A DNA stretch of 57,369 nt from an uncultured Spartobacteria bacterium (lineage in GTDB: Bacteria > Verrucomicrobiota > Verrucomicrobiia > Chthoniobacterales > UBA6821). This document shows, piece after piece, positions 1 to 7,635 of this stretch. The notes below the pieces were generated by a model. It saw nothing but the letters and a program-made list of their open reading frames with translations. It did not search any database and was not told the origin of the DNA. The stretch lies in contig CAIOJL010000004.1 in the NCBI GenBank assembly GCA_903858595.1, forward strand, positions 1 through 57,369. The letters are read 5' to 3'. Made by a program: the position numbers and the translations under genes. The first letter of the stretch is position 1. The number at the start of each line of letters is the position of its first letter.

Positions 1-147
1 CAACTCCCCGGCAGACTCCACAGAATCTTCCAGCTTTTGAGTGTTCATCCGTTTGAGAAAGTTCCTATCCATGAGCTACTTACAGAAGAAGACCTCAAAT
101 CTTATATGCCTCACAAAAATAACCAGTTGATGCTGTGGGACTTATAA
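1..147 (+). CDS. C-terminal end of an unrecognised protein (cut by window edge)
   Basis: An open frame runs without a stop from the first base of the window to a TAA at 145-147 and gives 48 residues ending in MLWDL. The start lies outside the window. The residues form no motif I recognise. The stretch is mixed hydrophobic and basic and predicts nothing about function. The next gene starts 10 bases after this stop on the same strand, so the two are probably co-transcribed. Base composition here is intermediate between the AT-rich neighbour and the GC-rich remainder. It is likely real because the frame is open to the edge and abuts another gene; its identity is unknown. Confidence 0.5.
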   Translation, partial: QLPGRLHRIFQLLSVHPFEKVPIHELLTEEDLKSYMPHKNNQLMLWDL

Positions 148-157
148 CCGGACGCTT

Positions 158-670
158 GTGGAAAGATATGAAGAAAAACAAAAGGCGCGATTAGAGGCGT
201 GGTACAAAAGTTGGGAAAACAAGTTCTGCACTTCAGATCATGTTAAAGTGTATTGGCTGCTTACATTGTTGATACCGGAACCGTCAGAAATGTCTAGTGA
301 GTATAATTCTGTAGTAGCGCGAAATGAAAAACTTAAAAATAGTATAAAGAACGGAGAAGTCGACTTTGAGGCAGCTGATTTTGCTGATAAAATTAACATA
401 GCAACCCTTACAAGATTAGGGCGAACAAAAGATGCTCAATATATTGAGGGACTTAGGCAAGCTCGGATTAATAAAAGAAACGAACTAATTGAACGCCAAA
501 AGATAGTTAAAGCTGCTGAAGAAAGAGAGGCAGCTTTGAATCAACAAATCAATCTTCTAAATCAACGAGTAGCTCAGGCACAAGCGGAGGCTAGACAGGC
601 ACAAATGGATGCGGATGATAATCGAATAAAAGCTAGAAATATAGAAATTCAGAGAATTAATAGATATTAG
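158..670 (+). CDS. AT-rich hypothetical protein with C-terminal coiled coil
   Basis: A 170-residue soluble protein of unknown function. It starts at GTG 158, ten bases after the preceding stop; no in-frame ATG lies near. Residues about 1-90 are mixed and charged. Residues about 100-165 are rich in Glu, Gln, Ala, Arg and Lys with heptad-like spacing, so a long coiled coil is likely. No signal peptide or membrane segment is visible. Codon use is strongly A/T-biased (many aaa, gaa, att and aat codons), unlike every other gene in the window. This suggests recent acquisition, perhaps as the tail of an accessory or defence island extending to the left. No family was recognised. Confidence 0.6.
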   Translation: MERYEEKQKARLEAWYKSWENKFCTSDHVKVYWLLTLLIPEPSEMSSEYNSVVARNEKLKNSIKNGEVDFEAADFADKINIATLTRLGRTKDAQYIEGLRQARINKRNELIERQKIVKAAEEREAALNQQINLLNQRVAQAQAEARQAQMDADDNRIKARNIEIQRINRY

Positions 671-774
671 ATGTTCGCAATATTATTCTGATAACATAAA
701 CTGCTTATAGGGTTATAAACTAGTATCTTTAACAGACTCTTTTCCTGCCTTCCTGAGTTCCAGATTAGTCCCTG

Positions 775-1959
775 TCAGTCATTCTTCTGGAGCCGCTTCC
801 GGGGCGTGTCCCCGAAGCGGTCATGGGCTTCGTGCAGGAAGTTTACCAACGAGGGGTATCCGGCCTTCCTGCCGATCTCTCCGATTGCGGCCTCGTCCAA
901 CTCCGCGGCATTGATGCCGGGAAACCAATGCCCTCCGTTCCCAAGCAGGTTGTAGCGAAGCTTTCCGTATGCCTGCATGTCGAATGCCCGGTCCAGCGCC
1001 CGGAGCCTTACGATCTCCTGAAGATTGATCCCCCCCGGCACCTCACCGAAGGGTGGGAGATCCCGATCCCAGCGCGCCGGCATGGGAGATGCGTTGGTAC
1101 GCAGAAACTCCTCCTCAATGCGCTCCGCCGTTTCGCGGACCCGATCCCAAGTGTCCTTGTGCTCCATGAGGGGAAGGATCTTCAGATGCTCGTCGAAATC
1201 CGAAGGTCGTGCGGCTCCGATGCTCAGCGTGTGGACCTCGGGATGCATCAGGCAGTAGAGGTCGTTGAAGACCATCGGTGAATAGGGGGAGCAGAGCGCG
1301 GTGAGCTTCTCCGTGGGTTGATGCATGCATCCCCCCTTCTCCGTGGGGCTGATGATGAAGACCCCCATGTCATGCCTGGTGGCCGCCTCGACGGCACTCC
1401 AGTTGGTCTGGTTCATGAAATACCAGTGGATGTTCACATAGTCGAAGGCATCGCTGGCGATGATCTCCTCGATGAGATCGCAAGGTGCGTGGGTGGAGAA
1501 TCCAAGGAATCTCGCCTTCCCCTCCCTGATGATCTGCTGTGCAGCCTCAAGAGCGCCGGCCGGTCCCACCGTTTTCTCCCAGCACTCCCTGTCGTTGATG
1601 CCGTGAATCGAGAGAAGATCAACATGTCGAAGTTGGAGGTTGGCCATCGACTGGTCAAACGTCTCGCGGAACTCGGCAGCTGAGGATGGCCCTACCTTGG
1701 TCTGCACGATCATCTCCTCGCGTGGAAATAGGGGTAGAATCTTTCCGAGCTGAACCTCCGACGTTCCATAGCCTCGGGCTGTCTCTATATGATTGATCCC
1801 TGAATCAAGCGATTTACGGATGCAGGCCTCAAGATTGGCCTGCCCATCGGGTGTTATTCCCCCGGCATCCTTGTCGTTCCAACTGTGCTGATAGCGCATC
1901 CCTCCGCAGGATAAGACTGGCATCTCAAGACCTGTTCTCCCAAAGCGACGGGTTATCAT
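775..1959 (-). CDS. aldo/keto reductase family oxidoreductase
   Basis: Predicted cytosolic NAD(P)H-dependent aldo/keto reductase of 394 residues with a TIM-barrel fold. Residues 1-20 carry the usual FGRTGLEMPVLSCGGM opening. The catalytic tetrad region reads IETARGYGTSE: the tetrad Tyr is present, but the position usually held by Asp is Glu. The Lys is in VQTKVG and the His in LLSIHGIN. The protein is longer than typical AKRs (about 320) and has a C-terminal extension of roughly 100 residues, as in the COG1453-type branch. The Cys clusters of the ferredoxin-like tail of that branch are absent. Start is ATG 1959; no Shine-Dalgarno is visible. It stands alone on this strand. The substrate cannot be inferred. 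Confidence 0.85.
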   Translation of the reverse strand: MITRRFGRTGLEMPVLSCGGMRYQHSWNDKDAGGITPDGQANLEACIRKSLDSGINHIETARGYGTSEVQLGKILPLFPREEMIVQTKVGPSSAAEFRETFDQSMANLQLRHVDLLSIHGINDRECWEKTVGPAGALEAAQQIIREGKARFLGFSTHAPCDLIEEIIASDAFDYVNIHWYFMNQTNWSAVEAATRHDMGVFIISPTEKGGCMHQPTEKLTALCSPYSPMVFNDLYCLMHPEVHTLSIGAARPSDFDEHLKILPLMEHKDTWDRVRETAERIEEEFLRTNASPMPARWDRDLPPFGEVPGGINLQEIVRLRALDRAFDMQAYGKLRYNLLGNGGHWFPGINAAELDEAAIGEIGRKAGYPSLVNFLHEAHDRFGDTPRKRLQKND

Positions 1960-2064
1960 TTTGTTTAAGAAAGAGTTTGGTTAACTAAAAACCAATTTCC
2001 AGAAGAATGGAGGATGTCTTCAAGGCCATCATATCACTGGGCCAGACTACCCAGGCGGGCGGGA

Positions 2065-3198
2065 TTAAGGAGCGATGGTCTCCACATAGGCGAACTTGCC
2101 GTTCTTCACCTGAAGCATCACGGCCGACTTGGTGGGATTGCGGTGCTCATCCAGCGTGATCTTGCCCGTTATTCCAGGAAAATCCTTCGTGGCAGCGATC
2201 GCTGCATTCACCTTATCTGGATCGGTTGTTCCAGCCCGCTTCATCGCATCAGCAAGGAGTTTCAACGAGTCATATCCGAGGGCCACCATGGCATCGGGAT
2301 CCTCATGGTATTTCTTGCGGTAGGCATCCACGAAAGCCACAACCTGCGGATCGGTGCTCTGGTTGGAAAAGTGATTGGAAAAATAGCACCCCTCGACCGC
2401 GGATCCCCCGACACTGATCAGTTCGGTGGAGTCCCAACCATCCCCACCGATGAAGGGAGCTGTGATGCCGAGTTGACGGGCCTGACGAATAATCAGGGGA
2501 GCCTCCGTGTAATAGGCTGGAAGGAAGACCACATCGGGGTTAGCTGACTTGATGGCCGTCAACTGGGCGCTGAAATCCTTGTCGCCACCGCTGTAGCTTT
2601 GCTCCCCGGTGATGACGCCCCCATTCTTGAGAAATTCGGCCTTGAAGCTCTTGGCCAAGCCGAGACTGTAATCCTTGGAGACGTCGGTGATGATGGCTGC
2701 CTTTTGGGCCGCAAGCTTGCCGGCAAACTTCGCACAGACTGTCCCCTGGAACGGATCGATGAAGCAGACCCGGAAGATGTGATCGCCGGTCTCTGTGACT
2801 TTTTCATTCGTCGAGGCGGGCGAGATCATCGGTATCCCACTGCGCTGGGCGATCGGAGCGGCTTCCAGTGAACGACCCGAGGCGACCTCTCCGATCAGGG
2901 CAACCACCTTGTCACGAGTGATCAGTTCACGGACAACCGTGGATGTCTCTCCGGGCTTGGACTGGTTGTCCTTGGTGATCATCCGGATCGGTTGACCCAG
3001 GACACCACCGGAGCCATTAATCTCCTCAAGGGCAAGCTGAACGCCCTTGTCGGTGCTCTGACCGAATGTGGCCTGCCCGCCGGTCAGTGAAGCGAACTGT
3101 CCGACGGGAATTCCGGATTCCTGCTTCTTGGAGCATGAGGAGCCGGAAAGGCTCAAAGTTGCTAGGAGGAGAGTGCTGGAGAGTTTAAGGAACTTCAT
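2065..3198 (-). CDS. branched-chain amino-acid-type ABC transporter substrate-binding lipoprotein (LivK-like)
   Basis: Periplasmic-binding protein of type I fold, about 377 residues, of the LivJ/LivK (Peripla_BP_6) family. It captures an amino acid or similar small ligand for an ABC importer. The N-terminus MKFLKLSSTLLLATLSLSGSSC is a lipoprotein signal with the lipidated Cys after GSS. Family features follow: GGQATFGQSTDKGVQLA, the NGSGGVLGQPI segment, and the central IGEVASGR and SPAST stretches. ATG 3198 is chosen because it puts the signal peptide at the extreme N-terminus; a GTG at 3222 in the same frame would add eight residues. No permease or ATPase genes adjoin it, so it is an orphan binding protein here and the ligand is unknown. 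Confidence 0.85.
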   Translation of the reverse strand: MKFLKLSSTLLLATLSLSGSSCSKKQESGIPVGQFASLTGGQATFGQSTDKGVQLALEEINGSGGVLGQPIRMITKDNQSKPGETSTVVRELITRDKVVALIGEVASGRSLEAAPIAQRSGIPMISPASTNEKVTETGDHIFRVCFIDPFQGTVCAKFAGKLAAQKAAIITDVSKDYSLGLAKSFKAEFLKNGGVITGEQSYSGGDKDFSAQLTAIKSANPDVVFLPAYYTEAPLIIRQARQLGITAPFIGGDGWDSTELISVGGSAVEGCYFSNHFSNQSTDPQVVAFVDAYRKKYHEDPDAMVALGYDSLKLLADAMKRAGTTDPDKVNAAIAATKDFPGITGKITLDEHRNPTKSAVMLQVKNGKFAYVETIAP

Positions 3199-3275
3199 AA
3201 CTCGGAGTGTAGGCAGACCCACCGGAAAAAAGCAGCCTATTGTTTCCAGTGCACTGTTGAGGCAATTCAGGCAAT

Positions 3276-4268
3276 TCAGGCCATGTGGTCAAGCATCTCT
3301 AGGGAGACTCCGTGAAGAAGAGGCTTGCCCGCCAGGTATCGATCGAACTCCTCCAGCATCCATGCTCCCATGCGAGCGACCTCTCCGCCCACACTCCCGG
3401 CGATGTGAGGGGTGAGAACGACATTTCCCAACGCATGAAGGGGGGAATCGGTGCTCGGCGGCTCGGGATACGTGACGTCCAGAATAGCGGTCAGATCGGG
3501 TCGGTCACGGAGCACGACGCAGATTTCGGCTTCGTTGACAATCGCGCCTCGCGATGTGTTGATGAGGCAGGCACCGGGTTTCATCATAACGACCAGTCCC
3601 CCGCCGATCAGATTTTCGGTTTCCGGAAGCCACGGAGTATGCAGGCTCACCACATCGCATCGTTCAAAGAGTTCCTCCAGGGAGACAAGGGAGACTCCGA
3701 GTTCCGCGGCCTGCTCCGATTTGACATAGGGATCGTAAACCAACACATCCAGATCAAATCGCGCCAAAAGCGCGGCAACCCGTTTGCCGATGGCACCCAG
3801 CGAGACTAGTCCCACCTTGGAACGGTAGGCGCCTGGAATCGGCGAGGAGATGACGTCGAAGGTGCCGGCCTTCATCTGGCGTGATGAGCTCCAGAACCCT
3901 TTCAGGCCAAGGAGAATTGTCCCAAGGGTATATTCGGAAACGGGGATGGCATTGGCCTCCCAGGCACTTGAGATGAGAATGCCGCGTTCGTAGGAGTGAG
4001 GTGTGGCAAAACATTTCACCGATCCTGCGGCGTAAAAAACAGCGCGTAATCGTGGCGCAGCTTCAAGGAAGGCCTGGTCAAGGACGGGCATTCCCCATGA
4101 GGAGAAGATGAGATCGGCCTCGGCAAGCAAGGGTAAGCGTTCTTTCCACTCCTCTCCTTCCAAGGATTCTGGAATCAGGGTGACGCGTTTTTCAATCTCC
4201 CGTCGAAGTTCTTCAGGATAAGCACACGGGAGGTTCCCTCTCATCCCTACAAAGATAGCTTTCAGCAT
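3276..4268 (-). CDS. D-isomer-specific 2-hydroxyacid dehydrogenase family protein
   Basis: NAD(P)-dependent dehydrogenase of 330 residues, cytosolic, with the two-domain fold of the D-2-hydroxyacid dehydrogenase family. The Rossmann motif is in VGLVSLGAIGKRVA (around residue 165). The catalytic Arg is in NTSRGAIVNE, the Glu in TYPEPPSTDSP and the His in LTPHIAGS, so the triad is complete. Length is normal for the family. ATG 4268 is used. The gene is separated from the LivK-like gene by about 77 bases on the same strand. A short tandem repeat of nine bases (GGCAATTCA twice) lies at its 3' end. The substrate (for example phosphoglycerate, glyoxylate or phosphonate-like acids) cannot be told from the sequence. 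Confidence 0.88.
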   Translation of the reverse strand: MLKAIFVGMRGNLPCAYPEELRREIEKRVTLIPESLEGEEWKERLPLLAEADLIFSSWGMPVLDQAFLEAAPRLRAVFYAAGSVKCFATPHSYERGILISSAWEANAIPVSEYTLGTILLGLKGFWSSSRQMKAGTFDVISSPIPGAYRSKVGLVSLGAIGKRVAALLARFDLDVLVYDPYVKSEQAAELGVSLVSLEELFERCDVVSLHTPWLPETENLIGGGLVVMMKPGACLINTSRGAIVNEAEICVVLRDRPDLTAILDVTYPEPPSTDSPLHALGNVVLTPHIAGSVGGEVARMGAWMLEEFDRYLAGKPLLHGVSLEMLDHMA

Positions 4269-4440
4269 TCCGACTTCTTAACGGACTGCCTGAAGCGAAG
4301 CGAGTCTCTCATGATACCTTAACCAAAAAAACATCCTCCTCGGAACAATTTCATTGCCGAAGTAATTCTAGCGGCAGGCCGTAAAAGATCCGGTGTGGCA
4401 AAGACAGCCGAGCACTTGGTGCCGCGAACTTTTGATAAAA

Positions 4441-4532
4441 TGGCGGAAGGGGAGGGATTCGAACCCTCGGTGGGAATAACCCCACGTTCGATTTCGAGTC
4501 GAGTGCCTTAAACCGGACTCAGCCACCCTTCC
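4441..4532 (-). tRNA. tRNA-Ser (anticodon CGA)
   Basis: On the minus strand the molecule begins GGAAGGG and ends CCCTTCC-G-CCA, giving a perfect 7-bp acceptor stem with the CCA encoded. The anticodon loop reads CTCGAAA (anticodon CGA) and a long variable arm follows, as in class II tRNA-Ser. The T loop is GTTCGAAT within the GGGTTCGAATCCC arm. The anticodon stem has one end mismatch. It reads UCG codons. It sits between the 2-hydroxyacid dehydrogenase and nuoA genes on their strand. Confidence 0.95.
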
Positions 4533-4602
4533 TAAAAACTGGGATCGCAACCATACCCCTATGATCAAGGAGGTCAAGACCTCCCCTTCCCTTGAAGGAA
4601 GA

Positions 4603-4995
4603 TTACCTAGACCAATCCAAAGCGCCCTTTTTGATGGCGTAAATATAGCCAACAAACAGAATCACCGAGAAGATTACAAGGGTCCAAAGGATGCCTATGC
4701 CATACTGCATCAGATACTCCCGGTAAACCACGGACCAAGGATACAGAAAGACGATTTCGATATCGAACAAGATGAACAACATCGCCACCAGGTAGAATTT
4801 GACACTGAAGCGTGGCTGAGGGCCCGGTTCAGGAAGCATTCCACACTCATAGGCAACATCCTTGACTCCTGTGCGTGTGCCGATCCGTCCGAGCAGAGTA
4901 CTGGCAATCCACATTGTTAGCGCCAGACCGACACAAACCACAATGTGAATGAGGAGGGATCCATAGCCGCTTAAGCTTCCTAGGGTGCCGTCCAT
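4603..4995 (-). CDS. nuoA: NADH-quinone oxidoreductase subunit A
   Basis: Membrane subunit A of complex I (NADH:quinone oxidoreductase), 130 residues, normal length. Three hydrophobic segments fit the family: about 12-35, 65-90 and 95-118. The diagnostic loop YECGMLPEPG contains the conserved Cys, and FDIEIVFLYPW is the signature of the second helix. ATG 4995 lies 12 bases after the stop of the H1-like gene, so the two are probably one transcript. No nuoB or other complex I genes follow: downstream is tRNA-Ser and then unrelated genes. The subunit is therefore encoded away from the rest of the nuo genes, or the cluster is split in this genome. Confidence 0.93.
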   Translation of the reverse strand: MDGTLGSLSGYGSLLIHIVVCVGLALTMWIASTLLGRIGTRTGVKDVAYECGMLPEPGPQPRFSVKFYLVAMLFILFDIEIVFLYPWSVVYREYLMQYGIGILWTLVIFSVILFVGYIYAIKKGALDWSR

Positions 4996-5007
4996 GATCG
5001 GATGCCG

Positions 5008-5598
5008 TTACTTGCGCTTAACGGGAGCCTTCTTCACCGGAACTTTCTGAATCGGCTTTTTGACAACCGCGGCTTTCTTAGGCGCTGGCTTAACCGAAGA
5101 CATCGAGGCCTTCACGGGAGACTTCTTCAAAGGTGACTTGGCTGGAGCCTTCTTGGCAACAGGATTGGAAGCTACCTTCGAGGACAACTTTGAAGTTTTA
5201 GCAGCAGGCTTTACAGGAGATTTAGCCGCGGGTGTTGGTGCAAGCTTTTTGAGTGATTGAACAGGAACGGGCGTTATGGAGACGATGCCTGGAACCTGGG
5301 GCGCCGGGAGAGGTTCCTCCGGAGCGATGGCATGGGCCAAAGAGACAAGCCCTTTGTACTTTTTGCCGCTTTTCTTCACCATGTTGCGGGAAACAAGGTG
5401 CTGAAGCTTCTCGTAAGCTCGGAGACGAAGCATTTCCTCTCCACCGCTAGCGGCATTACGCTTCTTCAGACGGTCATGGACGACATCGAAGAGTTGCTTG
5501 AACTCAAAGGAAGCTCCCTTCTTGGAAAGAACTGCTACCAGCTCTTCAGTGACCAGATCGGGGAGTCTGCGGGAGAAGGCACTTTTACGTTGCATCAT
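5008..5598 (-). CDS. histone H1-like DNA-binding protein with N-terminal winged-helix-like domain
   Basis: Basic protein of 196 residues. Residues about 10-90 form a compact, mixed helical region resembling a small winged-helix or SWIB-like DNA-binding fold (VTEELVAVLSKKG, then a basic stretch near NMVKKSGKKYKG). Residues about 117-196 are a Lys/Ala/Pro/Val tail with repeats of SPVK, SPLK, KKAPVK and KKAPAK type, like the tail of eukaryotic H1 and the bacterial H1-like proteins (Hc1, AlgP). Probable role: nucleoid binding, with the tail neutralising DNA charge. Start ATG 5598 (a second ATG follows directly). The leader is AT-rich with no Shine-Dalgarno. nuoA follows 12 bases downstream. Low-complexity tails evolve fast, so family assignment is by composition. 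Confidence 0.7.
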   Translation of the reverse strand: MMQRKSAFSRRLPDLVTEELVAVLSKKGASFEFKQLFDVVHDRLKKRNAASGGEEMLRLRAYEKLQHLVSRNMVKKSGKKYKGLVSLAHAIAPEEPLPAPQVPGIVSITPVPVQSLKKLAPTPAAKSPVKPAAKTSKLSSKVASNPVAKKAPAKSPLKKSPVKASMSSVKPAPKKAAVVKKPIQKVPVKKAPVKRK

Positions 5599-5729
5599 AT
5601 TTAAAAAATAAACATATCACTTGATCTCGTGGTCTGTCACTAAAAAAGCATTGCCGTGTATATCGCACCGTTTTGCATGGGCACAATGAGGAAATGTTAT
5701 TTATCCTAAAATTTCCCATCATGGACGCA

Positions 5730-5758
5730 TTGACTTAGGTTTTTTAGATTCATAACGT
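5730..5758 (+). promoter_or_regulatory. candidate sigma-70 promoter for the phosphatase-SHMT gene
   Basis: TTGACT at 5730-5735 and TAACGT at 5753-5758 are separated by 17 bases in the AT-richer 214-base gap between the divergent H1-like and phosphatase-SHMT genes. The -35 box differs from consensus at one base; the -10 box is weak. Placement about 55 bases before ATG 5813 is reasonable. Pattern match only. Confidence 0.35.
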
Positions 5759-5812
5759 GAAGACAATGTTGAGGTTCCTCCCCATCCTTTTCCAACGGAC
5801 AAAAAGTCTTTT

Positions 5813-7537
5813 ATGAAAACCATTCTCTTCGTATGCACGGGCAATGTCTGCCGAAGCCCTATGGCAGAGGGTCTCATGAAGGATCTTCTCACAGACCGGC
5901 TGGATATCATTATCCTCTCCGCGGGCATGAATGCACCACAAGGTGCCCAGGCCAGCCAACCCGCCGTCACTGCTCTCTCGGAACTGGGAATCGATCTGCG
6001 CTCCTTCAGGAGTCAAGCGGTTACCGAGGAGTTGCTAGAACGCTGCACCCATGTTTTCACCATGACACGGGATCACTATCGCCTAATCGACCTCCTATTT
6101 CCGGAACACTCCGGGAAGGTCCGCCTGCTGGGTGAATTCACCCGGAATGGCGGCGATGTGCCCGATCCCATTGGACAAGGACTCACTACTTACAAGCGCT
6201 GCCGTGATGTCATCAAAAGCGCGCTGGTACAAATCCGCGATTTTGTGGATCAATCTCCCTTCACCATGTCACAAGCAACTGACTCTCACCTCTCACACAA
6301 CAACTCCAGTGCCCTCGCGACGATCGATCCCGAGATCGCCGCAGCTATCACGGCCGAACATCATCGCCAGTTCGAACACATCGAACTCATCGCCTCGGAG
6401 AACTTCACCAGTCAAGCCGTCATGGAAGCCCAGGGCTCTTGCCTGACCAACAAGTACGCCGAGGGCTATCCCGGACGCCGCTGGTATGGGGGATGCGAGC
6501 ATGTCGATGTGGTTGAAACCCTCGCCATCGAGCGCTCGAAGAAGCTTTTTGGTGCCGAGCATGCCAACGTTCAGCCCCACAGTGGAAGCCAGGCCAACAT
6601 GGCCGTCTACTTCAGTGTGCTCCAGCCAGGTGATAAAATCCTCACCATGGACCTGGCCCATGGCGGTCACCTCACCCACGGACACAAGGCCAACTTTTCA
6701 GGCAAGCTCTACAACGTGACCCACTACGGGGTCTCTAAGGTTGATGGCCGCATCGATTATGATGCCCTCGCCAAGCAGTCCGAGGAGGTTCGCCCGAAAA
6801 TGATCACTGCCGGTGCCTCCGCTTACCCTCGCGAGATCAACTTTGCTCGTCTCCGCCAGATCGCTGATGCGGTTGGAGCCTATCTCTTCGTCGACATGGC
6901 CCATATTGCCGGACTTGTTGCCGGAGGGGTCCATCCCAATCCGGCCCCCCTGGCCGACTTCGTCACAACGACAACTCACAAGAGCCTCCGAGGCCCCCGC
7001 TCCGGCCTTATTCTCTGCAAGGAGCAGTATGCGAAGAAGATCGACGGGCAGGTATTTCCCGGCGTTCAGGGCGGTCCTCTCATGCAGGTCGTCGCGGCCA
7101 AGGCCGTCTGCTTCCACGAGGCGCTCCAACCTTCCTTCAAGGAGTATGCAAAGCAGATCGTCCTGAATGCCAAGGCACTCGCAGCACGCCTCTCGGTGCT
7201 CGGCTACACGATCAGCTCGGGAGGCACGGATAATCATGTCCTTCTGGTCGATCTCCGATCAAAGGGGATTAACGGACTCGAGGCTCAGCAGGCACTTGAT
7301 CAAGCGGCCATCACCGTCAACAAGAACGCCATTCCCTTCGATACCGAACCGATCAGTAAGACCGGCGGCATCCGCCTCGGCACTCCGGCCATGACCACTC
7401 GTGGACTCAAGGAGGAAGAGATGATGCAGGTTGCAGACTTCATCGATACAGGCCTCAAGGCTCGGAACGATGAATCTGCCCTTGCCAAACTCCGAAAGGA
7501 AGTCACGGCTTTCACAGCACGTTTCCCGCTCCCTTAA
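5813..7537 (+). CDS. glyA: low-molecular-weight protein-tyrosine phosphatase fused to serine hydroxymethyltransferase
   Basis: One open frame of 574 residues encodes two enzymes. Residues 1-148 are an LMW-PTP domain: the phosphate loop CTGNVCRS has Cys8 and Arg14, and the general-acid Asp118 is in VPDPIG. Residues about 165-574 are serine hydroxymethyltransferase, which converts serine and tetrahydrofolate to glycine and 5,10-methylene-THF with PLP. Its motifs are [30 protein letters not shown] and the PLP-Lys motif [12 protein letters not shown] with Lys390. The SHMT part alone is of normal length (about 410). Met152 (ATG 6266) could be an internal start for SHMT alone, but no Shine-Dalgarno precedes it. 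There is no stop or frame change between the domains. PVC genomes are known to me to carry other enzyme-SHMT fusions; this partner is unusual. Confidence 0.88.
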   Translation: MKTILFVCTGNVCRSPMAEGLMKDLLTDRLDIIILSAGMNAPQGAQASQPAVTALSELGIDLRSFRSQAVTEELLERCTHVFTMTRDHYRLIDLLFPEHSGKVRLLGEFTRNGGDVPDPIGQGLTTYKRCRDVIKSALVQIRDFVDQSPFTMSQATDSHLSHNNSSALATIDPEIAAAITAEHHRQFEHIELIASENFTSQAVMEAQGSCLTNKYAEGYPGRRWYGGCEHVDVVETLAIERSKKLFGAEHANVQPHSGSQANMAVYFSVLQPGDKILTMDLAHGGHLTHGHKANFSGKLYNVTHYGVSKVDGRIDYDALAKQSEEVRPKMITAGASAYPREINFARLRQIADAVGAYLFVDMAHIAGLVAGGVHPNPAPLADFVTTTTHKSLRGPRSGLILCKEQYAKKIDGQVFPGVQGGPLMQVVAAKAVCFHEALQPSFKEYAKQIVLNAKALAARLSVLGYTISSGGTDNHVLLVDLRSKGINGLEAQQALDQAAITVNKNAIPFDTEPISKTGGIRLGTPAMTTRGLKEEEMMQVADFIDTGLKARNDESALAKLRKEVTAFTARFPLP

Positions 7538-7635
7538 ATAAGTGGAAAGTTGGGAGTTGAAGTTAAAGTAATACCAAAATTCTCCAGCTTCATAGCTCTC
7601 CTGCCGTCTGCCCTTCAGCCTTCAGCCTTTTTCAA

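Noticed and set aside
4368-4655. 95-residue minus-strand frame
   Set aside because: It covers the tRNA-Ser gene and has no protein-like pattern.
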